A DNA stretch of 64,000 bases from Lachnospiraceae bacterium (GCA_009911185.1 QXWW01000001.1:1-64000), one strand, 5' to 3'; positions 16,679 to 27,258 are shown, counted from the first letter of the stretch. Made by a program: numbers and translations. Notes: generated by a model from the sequence alone, not told the origin.

Positions 16679-17563
16679 ATGACAGAAGAAATTCGCAAAT
16701 TTATCCAGTACATGAAAGAGGTTCGAAAGACTTCAGAGAATACGGCGGTCTCCTATGAACGGGATTTGAAAAAAATGGATCAGTATTTTGTAGACCAGGG
16801 CGTTCGGGATATCGGGCAGATTACGGTTACGGGACTGAGTTCGTATATTTTATTTTTGGAGAAACAGGGAAGGAAGCCAGCGACTATTTCCAGGAATGTC
16901 GCCTCCTTGAAAGCGTTCTTTCAGTACTTGCACAAAGATGGATATTTGAAGCAGAATATTGCCGAGGAATTGAAAGCTCCCAGGGTAGAGAAGAAAGCGC
17001 CGGCCATATTGTCGGAGGAAGACACCATACGTCTGCTGAATCAGGCAAAGGGGGATTCTCCCAAGGAGCTTCGGGACAGGGCGATGTTAGAATTATTGTA
17101 CGCCACGGGAATCCGTGTGACGGAACTGGTTTCCCTGAAGCTGTCGGATATTAACCTGCAGATGGAGTATATTGCCTGCAGAGAGGGCGGCAAGGAACGG
17201 GTGGTTCCCTTTGGAAAGGTGGCGAAGCAGGCAGTGGAGCGGTATTTGCGGGAGGGAAGAGACGCTCTGTTGGCAGAGACAGAAAGTGGATATTTGTTTA
17301 CGAATTGTTCCGGACATGCCATGAGTCGTCAGGGATTTTGGAAGCTGATAAAATCTTATGGGAAAAAGGCGGGAATTACGGGGGAATTGACGCCGCATAC
17401 GCTTCGCCATTCCTTTGCGGTACATTTGGTCAGCAATGGCGCCGATATTCATTCCGTACAGGAGATGCTGGGACACGCAGATATTTCTACCACGCAGATG
17501 TACGCACAGATTGGCCGGGACAGAGTGCGGGAGTCATATGCAAAGGCACATCCCAGAGGATAA
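16679..17563 (+). CDS. xerD: Tyrosine recombinase XerD
   Basis: XerC/D recombinases resolve chromosome dimers at dif. The 294-aa protein has an N-terminal SAM-like DNA-binding domain (residues 1-90) and the catalytic set Arg146 (ATGIRVTEL), Lys172, His240-x-x-Arg243 (HTLRHSF), His266 (LGHADISTTQ) and nucleophile Tyr275. The length and position after spoIIM, as in other Firmicutes, favour XerD rather than a mobile-element integrase. It has its own promoter and terminator. Confidence 0.93.
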   Translation: MTEEIRKFIQYMKEVRKTSENTAVSYERDLKKMDQYFVDQGVRDIGQITVTGLSSYILFLEKQGRKPATISRNVASLKAFFQYLHKDGYLKQNIAEELKAPRVEKKAPAILSEEDTIRLLNQAKGDSPKELRDRAMLELLYATGIRVTELVSLKLSDINLQMEYIACREGGKERVVPFGKVAKQAVERYLREGRDALLAETESGYLFTNCSGHAMSRQGFWKLIKSYGKKAGITGELTPHTLRHSFAVHLVSNGADIHSVQEMLGHADISTTQMYAQIGRDRVRESYAKAHPRG

Positions 17564-17602
17564 AAAGAGTTCGCAGATTCTTGTAATGCGAACTCTTTTT
17601 TC
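17562..17602 (+). terminator. Terminator of xerD
   Basis: AAAAAGAGTTCGCA pairs with TGCGAACTCTTTTT (14 bp, 11-nt loop), followed by TTCT. Confidence 0.9.
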
Positions 17603-17645
17603 TATCGGGAAGAACCTGTTACGGCGAAGTGTTAAAATTGATTTC
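17602..17645 (+). repeat. Post-terminator repeat element, copy C (diverged)
   Basis: CTATCGGGAAGAACCTGTTA then GCG-AAGTGTTAAAATTGATTTC resembles the elements after the rny and spoIVB terminators. A small hairpin TCTCCT-ATAC-AGGAGA follows at about 17646-17661. Confidence 0.4.
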
Positions 17646-17686
17646 TCTCCTATACAGGAGAAAGCCTTTCTTTCTGGAAAATAATT

Positions 17687-18721
17687 TTATATTTGATTCA
17701 TCTCAGCAATATGATAGAGAAGCTCTGCGGATTTTTCCCAGCCAAGACAGGGATCGGTGATAGATTTACCATAAACATGTTCTCCAACCTTTTGACAGCC
17801 AGGTTCAAGATAACTTTCAATCATAACGCCTTTTACAAGTTTGTGGATTTCGGGAGAAATCTTCCGGTTATGCATCACTTCTTTTACGATGCGTATCTGC
17901 TGTTCATATTGTTTATTGGAATTGGAATGATTCGAATCAATAATGGCAGCCGGATATTGTAAATCCATATTATCATACATTTGAATCAGACGCTCCAGAT
18001 CTTCATAGTGGTAATTGGGGATACAGACGCCGCGTTTGTTTACAGCGCCCCGCAGAATAACATGTGTTAAAGGATTGCCGGTAGTGCTGACTTCATATCC
18101 ACGGAATACAAAATGATGAGGATGCTGTCCGGCGTATACAGAATTGAGCATAACCGACAAATCGCCGCTGGTGGGGTTTTTCATTCCGGCGGGCACGTCG
18201 AAACCACTGACCGTGAGCCGGTGATGCTGGTCTTCTACGGACCGTGCGCCGATGGCTACATAGGAGAGTAAATCTTCTACATATGACCAGTTTTCCGGAT
18301 AGAGCATTTCGTCTGCCGAGGAAAGACCGCTTTCTTCCAGGGCGCGGATGTGCATTTTGCGCATGGCGATAAGGCCGGCAAGCATATCAGGACGTTTTTC
18401 CGGATCGGGCTGATGGGCAATGCCTTTGTATCCTTCACCGGTAGTACGGGGTTTGTTGGTGTAAATCCTGGGTACAATGACCAGGCGGTCAGCAACCTTT
18501 TCCTGTACCTTGCTGAGACGACTGATATAATCGCATACAGCATCCTCATTATCAGCAGAACAGGGACCAATGATGACTAGGAATTTATCGGATTTGCCGG
18601 TAATGATATCCCGAATCATTTTGTCCCGCGCCTGTTTCGTACATACGGCAGATTTTGATAATCCATATTCTTTTTTGATTTCTTCCGGACTGGGAAGTTC
18701 TTTTAAAAATGTAAAACTCAT
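17687..18721 (-). CDS. aroF: 3-deoxy-7-phosphoheptulonate synthase, class I
   Basis: This enzyme condenses phosphoenolpyruvate and erythrose 4-phosphate in the first step of the shikimate pathway. The 344-aa protein is full length for the AroF/G/H type, with VIIGPCSADN, PRIYTNKPRTT, GARSVEDQHHR and IIDSNHSNSNK segments of the active site and metal site. AAGGAG lies 9 bp before ATG 18721. It is 18 bp downstream of aroE on the same strand, so the two are likely co-transcribed. Which amino acid inhibits it cannot be told from sequence alone. Confidence 0.94.
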   Translation of the reverse strand: MSFTFLKELPSPEEIKKEYGLSKSAVCTKQARDKMIRDIITGKSDKFLVIIGPCSADNEDAVCDYISRLSKVQEKVADRLVIVPRIYTNKPRTTGEGYKGIAHQPDPEKRPDMLAGLIAMRKMHIRALEESGLSSADEMLYPENWSYVEDLLSYVAIGARSVEDQHHRLTVSGFDVPAGMKNPTSGDLSVMLNSVYAGQHPHHFVFRGYEVSTTGNPLTHVILRGAVNKRGVCIPNYHYEDLERLIQMYDNMDLQYPAAIIDSNHSNSNKQYEQQIRIVKEVMHNRKISPEIHKLVKGVMIESYLEPGCQKVGEHVYGKSITDPCLGWEKSAELLYHIAEMNQI

Positions 18722-18739
18722 CTCGGTTCACTCCTTAAT

Positions 18740-19609
18740 CTAATTTGAAAAATACTTTTTCTTAATGACGTCTACGGGCATTTCTGCGCCTGTCCAACAG
18801 GTAAAAGCAGCGGCGCCCTGGTACAGCAGCATATAGAGGCCGTTAAAGCAGGGACATCCCCGTTTTTTTGCCTGTTTTAACAACAGAGTTTCCCTGGGAT
18901 TATATATAATATCAGAAACAATTAAATCCTGGCGCAGTATGGAAGGATCCGGAATGGGGCTTGCGTCAACATCAGGCGCCATGCCGATACTGGTGGCATT
19001 GGTTAAAATTGCGCTTTCAGAAATACTTTCGGCAAGAAGTGCGCAATCATTAAAATCCAGAAGCCGGATGTTGCAGGAGGTTTCAGAAGAAATCCGCTTA
19101 CAAAATGCCAGCGTTTTATCCCAGGAAGCATTTTTTCGTTTGAACATATCAATGGAAGAAACGCCGTCTAAAGCTGCCTGTACACAAATAGCAGTGGCAG
19201 CGCCGCCGCTTCCCAGCAACGTCATTTTCTTGCCGATGATGTTATAACCGGCGTCAGAGACAGAACGCATATAACCGTTCCCGTCTGTGGTATGTCCAAT
19301 CAGTCTGCCATTTTTTACGGTCACGGTGTTGACAGCGCCGGCAAGTCTGGCCGCCGGGGTAATTTCATCTAAGAGAGGCAGGATATGTACCTTTAAGGGC
19401 ATGGTAAGATTGAAACCGCAGATACCCGCCGCCTTGAAACCGCTGACAGCGTCTTTTAAGGTATCGGGGGTCACGTCAAAGGCGAGATAGACGTAATCCA
19501 GCCCAAGCTGACGGAATGCTTCGTTGTGCATTTGCGGGGAAATACTGTGTGACACCGGACTTCCCAAAAGCGCGGTGAGTTTCGTATTTCCAGTGATTTC
19601 GTAATTCAT
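18740..19609 (-). CDS. aroE: Shikimate dehydrogenase
   Basis: AroE reduces 3-dehydroshikimate to shikimate with NADPH. The protein has the substrate motif SHSISPQMHNEAF, the catalytic Lys in NLTMPLK, Asp in TTDGNGY and the nucleotide-binding GSGGAATAI. The second ATG (19609, MNYEIT) is chosen because AGGTGA lies 5 bp upstream; the frame extends to 19627. It is the first gene of the minus-strand aroE-aroF pair and has its own promoter at 19655-19683. Confidence 0.94.
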   Translation of the reverse strand: MNYEITGNTKLTALLGSPVSHSISPQMHNEAFRQLGLDYVYLAFDVTPDTLKDAVSGFKAAGICGFNLTMPLKVHILPLLDEITPAARLAGAVNTVTVKNGRLIGHTTDGNGYMRSVSDAGYNIIGKKMTLLGSGGAATAICVQAALDGVSSIDMFKRKNASWDKTLAFCKRISSETSCNIRLLDFNDCALLAESISESAILTNATSIGMAPDVDASPIPDPSILRQDLIVSDIIYNPRETLLLKQAKKRGCPCFNGLYMLLYQGAAAFTCWTGAEMPVDVIKKKYFSN

Positions 19610-19654
19610 GTGTTCACCTGGTTTCATTATTTTATAATAAAATGTTCCTGAATT

Positions 19655-19683
19655 ATCTTAAAGGATAATAAAAAATATGTCAA
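19655..19683 (-). promoter_or_regulatory. aroE-aroF promoter (minus strand)
   Basis: On the minus strand: TTGACA, 17 bp, TAAGAT. Its -35 starts 4 bp from the -35 of the divergent aroD promoter. Confidence 0.75.
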
Positions 19684-19687
19684 TGTC

Positions 19688-19716
19688 TTGCAGGTTATGT
19701 TTTAATGGTATATAAT
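19688..19716 (+). promoter_or_regulatory. aroD-aroK promoter
   Basis: TTGCAG, 17 bp, TATAAT. It is back to back with the aroE promoter, so one protein bound between them could control the whole shikimate cluster. Confidence 0.75.
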
Positions 19717-19728
19717 GATCTGGCATAA

Positions 19729-19781
19729 GGGTTTTTCATGCCCCACAGAACAGCGAATGGTGTAAAAGGCATGAGAAATCC
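19729..19781 (+). promoter_or_regulatory. Long hairpin in the aroD leader
   Basis: GGGTTTTTCATGCC (19729-19742) can pair with GGCATGAGAAATCC (19768-19781) in the 5' untranslated region, with a loop of about 25 nt. There is no T run after it, so it does not look like a terminator. It matches no riboswitch recognised here. Confidence 0.5.
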
Positions 19782-19834
19782 AGGTATCCTATGCGGGCAG
19801 GAATTTAATATCCACGCAAAAATGAAGGAAGAAT

Positions 19835-20593
19835 ATGAAAATAAAAGAATATACGCTGGAAACAGGAAAACCGCTGATTTGTGTGCCAGTAACGCAAGCG
19901 CGGAAAAATGAAATATATCAGGCAGCAGAGAAAGCCATAGAACGGGGAACAGACGCTTTGGAATGGCGTATGGACTGGTTTGAAAAAAGTGATGACTGGA
20001 GTCAGGTGGAGGAAACACTTGACCGTTTGTCTGAAATCTGCAGGAAAGCAGTACTTTTGTGTACGTTTCGCAGTAAACCGCAGGGAGGGCAGCGGGCGAT
20101 AACGCCAGAAGCTTACATACTGCTTTTGCAGAACATAGCCGGGAGCGGACTCGCAGACCTGTTAGATGTGGAAGTGCCGGAACTGTCGGAAGCGTCGGGG
20201 GTCATAAAACGTCTTCACGATCTGGGGCAGAAGGTAATCGGCTCCAGGCATTATTTTTCAAATACTCCGGATACGGAAAGGATGCAGCGGGATTTGGCGG
20301 AAATGAAGTCTGCCGGAGCAGACATTGGCAAGCTTGCGGTAATGCCGCAAACGCCGCTGGATGTCATACGGCTTATGGAAGCTGCCGCGCGCATAAAGGA
20401 GAATATGCCTGATTTTCCGCTTGTCACAATGGCAATGGGAGGGCTGGGAGCAGTTTCCAGAGTCGGAGGACAGCTCTTTGGCTCCTGCATGACATTTGCA
20501 AGCGTCGGGAAAGCGTCAGCTCCCGGACAGCTTCCGATAGAAGATACGGTTATGATATTGGATAAAATTTCAGAAAGTATGAAGCTAAGATGA
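19835..20593 (+). CDS. aroD: Type I 3-dehydroquinate dehydratase
   Basis: AroD dehydrates 3-dehydroquinate to 3-dehydroshikimate through a Schiff base. The 252-aa product shows the substrate segment DALEWRMDWF, the catalytic His in GSRHYF, the Schiff-base Lys in GKLAVMPQT and the C-terminal GQLPIEDT. GAAGGA lies upstream of ATG 19835. It overlaps aroK by 4 bp (ATGA), so the two are translationally coupled. Confidence 0.95.
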   Translation: MKIKEYTLETGKPLICVPVTQARKNEIYQAAEKAIERGTDALEWRMDWFEKSDDWSQVEETLDRLSEICRKAVLLCTFRSKPQGGQRAITPEAYILLLQNIAGSGLADLLDVEVPELSEASGVIKRLHDLGQKVIGSRHYFSNTPDTERMQRDLAEMKSAGADIGKLAVMPQTPLDVIRLMEAAARIKENMPDFPLVTMAMGGLGAVSRVGGQLFGSCMTFASVGKASAPGQLPIEDTVMILDKISESMKLR

Positions 20594-21123
20594 AGCAGAA
20601 TATATATTTAATTGGATTTATGGGAACTGGAAAAAGCACCGTATCCCACAAACTTGCCAGACTGTTGGGATATGAAGAATTAGATACGGATGCATGGATT
20701 GTCCAGAGGCAGGGCAGGAGTATCGCGGAAATATTTGAGGCTCAGGGAGAAGCGGCCTTCCGCGATATGGAGACAGCGTTGCTTGAGGAACTGGCAGAAG
20801 GAGAACGTAAAATTATTTCCTGCGGAGGCGGAATGGCAATTCGTGAAGAAAATGCGGATTTGATGAGGAAAAATGGGATTGTGGTACTTTTAACAGCGGA
20901 GCCGGAGACAATTTTTGACAGAGTAAAGAAAGATAACGGTCGTCCTGTGCTGAATGGAAATATGAACGTGGAGTATATCCGCAGTCTTTTGGCACAGAGG
21001 AACCCTTATTATCGGGCAGCCGGAGAGATGGAGATAGCCACAGACGGGCGTTCCCCAGAGGAGATTGCAGAAAAAATTGTAAAGGAAATGAAAAATTTTA
21101 AAATGATAGAAAAAATCTTTTGA
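20590..21123 (+). CDS. aroK: Shikimate kinase
   Basis: Shikimate kinase phosphorylates shikimate with ATP. The 177-aa protein has a Walker A GFMGTGKST (residues 9-17), the substrate Asp in LDTDAWI, Arg in FRDMET, the CGGG loop and the lid Arg in NGRPVL. The start overlaps the aroD stop. Its 3' end overlaps the promoter of the tRNA-Arg gene. Confidence 0.95.
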   Translation: MKQNIYLIGFMGTGKSTVSHKLARLLGYEELDTDAWIVQRQGRSIAEIFEAQGEAAFRDMETALLEELAEGERKIISCGGGMAIREENADLMRKNGIVVLLTAEPETIFDRVKKDNGRPVLNGNMNVEYIRSLLAQRNPYYRAAGEMEIATDGRSPEEIAEKIVKEMKNFKMIEKIF

Positions 21124-21148
21124 TTTTTGGAAAGAAGTGTGCTATACT
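21120..21148 (+). promoter_or_regulatory. Promoter of tRNA-Arg
   Basis: TTGATT, 17 bp, TATACT, ending 28 bp before the tRNA. It overlaps the aroK stop codon. Confidence 0.65.
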
Positions 21149-21176
21149 AACTTATGTTCGAAAAAATAATCAGAAA

Positions 21177-21248
21177 GCACCCATAGTTTAACGGATAAAA
21201 TACCAGATTCCGGTTCTGGGGCTGGGGGTTCGATTCCCTCTGGGTGCA
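21177..21248 (+). tRNA. tRNA-Arg (anticodon CCG)
   Basis: The acceptor stem GCACCCA pairs with TGGGTGC, with discriminator A at 21248. The anticodon stem CCAGA/TCTGG encloses loop TTCCGGT, giving anticodon CCG. The T arm GGGGG-TTCGATT-CCCTC is intact. No CCA is encoded. Confidence 0.93.
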
Positions 21249-21356
21249 TTTGATACTTTTGATGTTAATCTTTCTGACTGCGGAAGCGCAGCAGAAAGTT
21301 ATATATGTGAAGTTGCAGTTCTGACAAGAACTGTACAGATAGATAAAGGAGAATAT

Positions 21357-22490
21357 ATGAAGGATAATAAGAATACAGGTTTCGTATTTAGTATAGATAA
21401 AATAACGCAGTTTTGTAAGGCAAATGTCAGGTATGTTTCCGCAGGGGTATTAACCGCTGCTCTTGTTTTGGTTCTCTCTGTCAGTGCATGCAACGATAAG
21501 AATGACGGCGGGACTTCCGGGAATCAGGGCAGCCAGCAGCAGGAACAGCAGGAGAAAGAAAATAATCAAAATGATACGGAGCCGGCAAAAGACCTGGCGT
21601 CTGATAACAGCCAGGAAGAAGTTTCAAGCCCTGAGATTACAGAATTGTTGTCCACTTATTATAATTCATATGCGGCAGGAGATTTGGACAAGCTGTCTGG
21701 GTTGACGAAATATCTTTCTGATATGGAGAAAGATTATATTAATATGATGAATGAGCATGTGGAGAGCTACAATAATGTTTCCTGTGTGGTAGAGAAAGGA
21801 AGAACGGAGGACGAATATATTGTTTCCGTCGCCTACGATATGAAATTTGCAGGTGTGGAGGACGCCCTTCCAGGGATGAATATGTTCTATGTTCAGACGA
21901 ATAAGAAGGGTGAGCTTTATATCAATAACAGATATAGTTCTTTTAACCGGGAAATGGGTGAACAGAAGACGAAGAAAAAGATTCTTACATTGATTGAAGC
22001 TTTTGAGAGCAGTGAAAAGGTTGATAAGATTCGGACAGAAATTCAGGCGGAGTATGACAAAATTATAGAAGGTAATGATGAACTGCAGAAGAAAGTGAAC
22101 GATGTGGCGGAGGCAATAAGTAAATGGAAAGAAACTTATACTGCGCCGGCAGAAGAACCAAAACAGGAGGAGCCGGAACAGGCGCCGGAAGAGCCTAAGC
22201 AGGAAGAACCGGAACAGACGCCGGAAGAACCTGAGGAGGAGAATTCTGATAATGAAGGTTCTGAAGACGGAGAATCCAGTGGAATCAATTATGTGCCGGA
22301 AGGAAAGGTACTGACGGCTAATAATGGTTACAATGTGCGTGCGTCAATGAGTGAAACGGCAGAGCTTGTGGGAACAACAGCCGTCGGAGACAGTATCACT
22401 GTAATTCTCAGTTATGCAGAAGGATGGACGAAAGTTGAATGGAATGGAGTGACCGGATATATCAGGACAGATTTGCTGCTGAATAATTAA
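21357..22490 (+). CDS. SH3-domain lipoprotein
   Basis: This 377-aa exported protein has a hydrophobic helix and a lipobox-like VSAC, with Cys45 the likely lipidation site. A Gln/Glu-rich linker follows, then an all-soluble domain (about 90-230) with no recognised family. A Pro/Glu spacer carries two near-identical copies of a PKQEEPEQ-PEE unit, and a C-terminal bacterial SH3 domain (about 315-377; YNVRASMSETAELVGT, GWTKVEWNGVTGYI) follows. SH3b domains often bind cell-wall peptides. The N-region before the helix is unusually long. It has a terminator downstream. Confidence 0.8.
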   Translation: MKDNKNTGFVFSIDKITQFCKANVRYVSAGVLTAALVLVLSVSACNDKNDGGTSGNQGSQQQEQQEKENNQNDTEPAKDLASDNSQEEVSSPEITELLSTYYNSYAAGDLDKLSGLTKYLSDMEKDYINMMNEHVESYNNVSCVVEKGRTEDEYIVSVAYDMKFAGVEDALPGMNMFYVQTNKKGELYINNRYSSFNREMGEQKTKKKILTLIEAFESSEKVDKIRTEIQAEYDKIIEGNDELQKKVNDVAEAISKWKETYTAPAEEPKQEEPEQAPEEPKQEEPEQTPEEPEEENSDNEGSEDGESSGINYVPEGKVLTANNGYNVRASMSETAELVGTTAVGDSITVILSYAEGWTKVEWNGVTGYIRTDLLLNN

Positions 22491-22535
22491 TTTGGGCAAA
22501 GTATCCGGACGAATAAAGCAGTTTTCAAAATAAGC

Positions 22536-22575
22536 AAAAGAGGGAATTGTCCGTTGAGGGCAATTCTCTTTTTCT
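22536..22575 (+). terminator. Terminator after the SH3 lipoprotein gene
   Basis: AAAGAGGGAATTGTCC pairs with GGGCAATTCTCTTTTT (one bulge) around GTTGA, followed by a T-rich run. Confidence 0.85.
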
Positions 22576-22871
22576 TTCAGAAGGCGTGGCGCTTATCGAT
22601 ATATGGTATATTGACTTCAGTAATTAGTTTTTTCAGCGTTTACCCTTCCACCATGAGGGGGACATTCTTTGCCTTGCACGGCGCTTTGACGTATAATTTT
22701 TTTCGTGTGCGTGTGCATCTTATGTTTCTTCTGTGAGAAAAGTGTTTTCCACCCCTGCGACATATTTCCTTTTGTACGAGTGCGCATTTTAATTTTTTCT
22801 GTAGGATAGATACATTCATGTTTTTATGTGCTAAGATCTTTCTGATGGAAGAACAAAGTGGCGGGTCCGTT
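22576..22871 (+). other. Intergenic region without recognised gene
   Basis: About 300 bp of T-rich sequence. A 60-aa frame at 22554-22736 overlaps the terminator and has no SD, so it is not called. TATAAT at 22694-22699 follows a TTGACG-like region only loosely. Nothing else is recognised. Confidence 0.5.
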
Positions 22872-22897
22872 CAGGAAAATAAAAAGTTATTTTCCTG
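22872..22897 (+). promoter_or_regulatory. Perfect inverted repeat before the small helical protein gene
   Basis: CAGGAAAATAA and TTATTTTCCTG form an 11-bp perfect repeat with a 4-nt AAAG spacer. It lies 10 bp upstream of a -10-like TATAAA (22908-22913), covering the expected -35 area. It could be an operator or an RNA hairpin. Confidence 0.5.
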
Positions 22898-22960
22898 ATA
22901 AATGCAGTATAAAATAAAAGAAATGCTTCAACCTAATGGTAAAACCAATAGGAGGAAGTT

Positions 22961-23392
22961 ATGCGAAATCAGGAAGAAATTAATGTATTAAAAGAAACCA
23001 AAAAAAACGCGTCTATGGCGGTAAGCGCTATTGATGCGTTAATGGGAAAAGTATATAATCAGGAGTTTGCCTACGAGCTTACATCTGAGAGAAACCGTTT
23101 CCAGGATTTTGAGAGAAAGGCGGAAGCAGGCTTATGGGAATATGGATTGCTACCTAAGGAATCCGCTGTTCAAAAAGCAATGCTTTGGGGGGCCGTTCAG
23201 GCAAATACGATGTTGAATATCAGTACCAATCATGTTGCAGACATGATGATTCAGGGAAACACGCGGGGCATCACGGATTTATTAAAAGTGAAGCATAACA
23301 ATAAGAAGGTGGGCAGCTTTGCCAATGAGCTGGCAGAGGAGCTAATGGATTTCCAGGAAGAGAATATCGAGCGGCTGAAAAAATTTTTATAA
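22961..23392 (+). CDS. Small helical protein of unknown function
   Basis: This 143-aa protein is not recognised. It is predicted to be almost wholly alpha-helical, hydrophilic and without signal peptide or membrane helix, with Met-rich stretches (ALMGKVYNQEFAYELTSERN; MLNISTNHVADMMIQGN). The pattern suggests a four-helix bundle, loosely like ferritin-like or DUF2383-type proteins, but metal ligands are not evident. ATG 22961 has a strong SD (AGGAGG). It has its own likely promoter with a perfect inverted repeat. Confidence 0.75.
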   Translation: MRNQEEINVLKETKKNASMAVSAIDALMGKVYNQEFAYELTSERNRFQDFERKAEAGLWEYGLLPKESAVQKAMLWGAVQANTMLNISTNHVADMMIQGNTRGITDLLKVKHNNKKVGSFANELAEELMDFQEENIERLKKFL

Positions 23393-23430
23393 AACAAAAG
23401 AAGAACACAGGAAAAGGTGGGGGAACTGTA

Positions 23431-24150
23431 ATGTCAGATGCAATCAGAATTAATAAATATCTCAGTGAAGCGGGCGTGTGCTCCCGCAGGGAAGCAGACC
23501 GGCAGATTGAGGCAGAACGTATTACCATTAATGGCAAAGTGGCTTTGAGGGGAGATAAGGTCTATCCCGGCGACGTGGTAATGTATGGGAGAAAACGTGT
23601 GTCAAAGGAAGAAGAGGCGATCCTGATTGCCGTGAATAAGCCCGTAGGAATCGTATGTACGTCAGAGAAACGGGAAAAAAATAATATTGTAGATTTTATC
23701 AATTATCCAAAACGTATCTATCCCATTGGCCGCCTGGATAAGAATTCTCATGGACTGATTTTAATGACAAACCAGGGAGAGCTGGTAAATAAAATGATGC
23801 GCAGCGCAAATTACCATGAGAAGGAATATATTGTAAAGGTAAACCAGGATATCACAGAGGAATTTATCCGGGGAATGAAAGAGGGGGTATATCTGGAAGA
23901 ATTGGGCGTATCTACCAGACCCTGCCAGGCAAAAAAGGTTGGGAAACGGACATTCCGAATAATTTTAACACAGGGGATGAACCGGCAAATACGCAGAATG
24001 TGTGAGATTTTTCATTTTCGGGTGATGGATTTAAAGCGGGTGCGTATTATGAATATCCGGTTGGGAGAACTGAAAGAAGGCGCATACCGAAACGTTACGC
24101 CAGAGGAATGGGAGGAATTGAGCAGACAAATCAGGGATTCTTCCAATTGA
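23431..24150 (+). CDS. rluF: 23S rRNA pseudouridine synthase, RluB/RluF type
   Basis: The 239-aa protein has an N-terminal S4 RNA-binding domain (IRINKYLSEAGVCSRREAD, residues 6-60) and a RsuA/RluB/E/F catalytic domain with GRLDKNSHGL (catalytic Asp103). The KPVGIVCTS and GMNRQIRRM motifs fit this group. Sequence around the active site looks nearest RluF, which modifies U2604 of 23S rRNA in E. coli, but the exact target is inferred. SD AAGGTGGGGG precedes ATG 23431. Confidence 0.88.
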   Translation: MSDAIRINKYLSEAGVCSRREADRQIEAERITINGKVALRGDKVYPGDVVMYGRKRVSKEEEAILIAVNKPVGIVCTSEKREKNNIVDFINYPKRIYPIGRLDKNSHGLILMTNQGELVNKMMRSANYHEKEYIVKVNQDITEEFIRGMKEGVYLEELGVSTRPCQAKKVGKRTFRIILTQGMNRQIRRMCEIFHFRVMDLKRVRIMNIRLGELKEGAYRNVTPEEWEELSRQIRDSSN

Positions 24151-24190
24151 GACTGAGGCAAAGTTTTTCAGTACAACAGGAAAGGAATAA

Positions 24191-26197
<2,007 letters not shown>

Positions 26198-26252
26198 AAC
26201 AGTGAAAAAGCGCCTGAAATTTTAAACAGTATAGAAGAAAGAAGGAAACAAT

Positions 26253-27185
26253 ATGCCAATTAAGGTTCAGAGCGGGCTGCCCGCAAGAGAAACGTTAGAG
26301 AGAGAAAATGTATTTACAATGGATGAGAACCGGGCGGTGCATCAGGATATCCGCCCGATTGAGGTGGGGATACTGAATCTAATGCCTTTAAAAGAAGAAA
26401 CAGAGCTACAGATTTTGCGGGAGTTGTCCAACACACCTCTGCAGGTGGATGTGACGTTTGTGGTAGTCAGCAGCCATGAATCCCGAAATACCTCCAGCAG
26501 CCATTTGAATAAGTTTTATCATACGTTTGCAGAGATCAGGGAACGGAAATTTGACGGTTTTATCATTACCGGAGCGCCTGTGGAACAGATGGAATATGAA
26601 GAGGTAGATTACTGGAAGGAATTTCAGGAAATATGCGCGTGGACGAAGACCAATGTTACTTCCACTATGTATCTTTGCTGGGGCGCTCAGGCGGGATTGT
26701 ACTATCATTATGGAATCCCCAAATACATATTAGATGAAAAAATGTTCGGCTTGTTTGAACATAAGGTCAGCAACCGTAAAATTCCCCTGGTGCGGGGATT
26801 CGACGATTATTTTCTGGCGCCGCATTCCAGGCATACGCAGGTGCGCCGGGAGGATATAGAGAACGTGCCGGAACTTACTATCCTTGCAGAATCTGAAGAG
26901 GCCGGAGTCTTTCTTCTGATGGACACCACGGGCCAGAAAATTTTTGTTATGGGACATCCCGAGTATGACAGAATTACGCTGCATACAGAGTATATGAGAG
27001 ACAAAGAGAAAGGACTGGATATTCAGCCTCCGAAAAATTATTATGTGGATGATGATTGTACGATCCGTCCGAATCTGCAGTGGCGCGCCCATGCCAATAC
27101 ACTGTATACGAACTGGCTGAATTACTATGTTTACCAGGCAACCCCTTACGAATATACGTCCGTGCCGCCGAAAAGGCGCAAGTAA
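26253..27185 (+). CDS. metA: Homoserine O-acyltransferase (probably acetyl-CoA specific)
   Basis: MetA acylates L-homoserine at the start of methionine synthesis. The 310-aa protein is colinear with E. coli MetA, with nucleophile Cys142 (MYLCWGAQAG), His in FMGHPEYD-type context (VMGHPEYD) and the C-terminal NWLNYYVYQ. Residue 111 is Glu (GAPVEQMEY); E. coli has Gly. In Bacillus cereus, Glu111 makes the enzyme use acetyl-CoA, so this one is probably a homoserine O-acetyltransferase despite the usual succinyltransferase label. SD GAAGGAAAC precedes the ATG. Confidence 0.93.
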   Translation: MPIKVQSGLPARETLERENVFTMDENRAVHQDIRPIEVGILNLMPLKEETELQILRELSNTPLQVDVTFVVVSSHESRNTSSSHLNKFYHTFAEIRERKFDGFIITGAPVEQMEYEEVDYWKEFQEICAWTKTNVTSTMYLCWGAQAGLYYHYGIPKYILDEKMFGLFEHKVSNRKIPLVRGFDDYFLAPHSRHTQVRREDIENVPELTILAESEEAGVFLLMDTTGQKIFVMGHPEYDRITLHTEYMRDKEKGLDIQPPKNYYVDDDCTIRPNLQWRAHANTLYTNWLNYYVYQATPYEYTSVPPKRRK

Positions 27186-27258
27186 ATAATCTGTATAGGC
27201 TGGACATGAACCGTAATCAGGCTGTTGCCAAAAAATGATAAAAACCTGCCGAATACCT

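Noticed and set aside
16679-17563. xerD as a mobile-element integrase
   Set aside because: Length, motif spacing and conserved placement after spoIIM fit the housekeeping XerD; no attachment repeats nearby.
19729-19781. T-box or riboswitch in the aroD leader
   Set aside because: No T-box core sequence, no terminator/antiterminator pair and no known riboswitch motif; kept only as an unexplained hairpin.
21177-21248. tRNA-Arg as an element insertion site
   Set aside because: No duplicated tRNA 3' end and no integrase next to it; flanking genes look like normal core sequence.
22554-22736. 60-residue plus-strand frame after the SH3 lipoprotein
   Set aside because: Begins within the terminator stem and lacks an SD; hydrophobic content comes from T-rich DNA.
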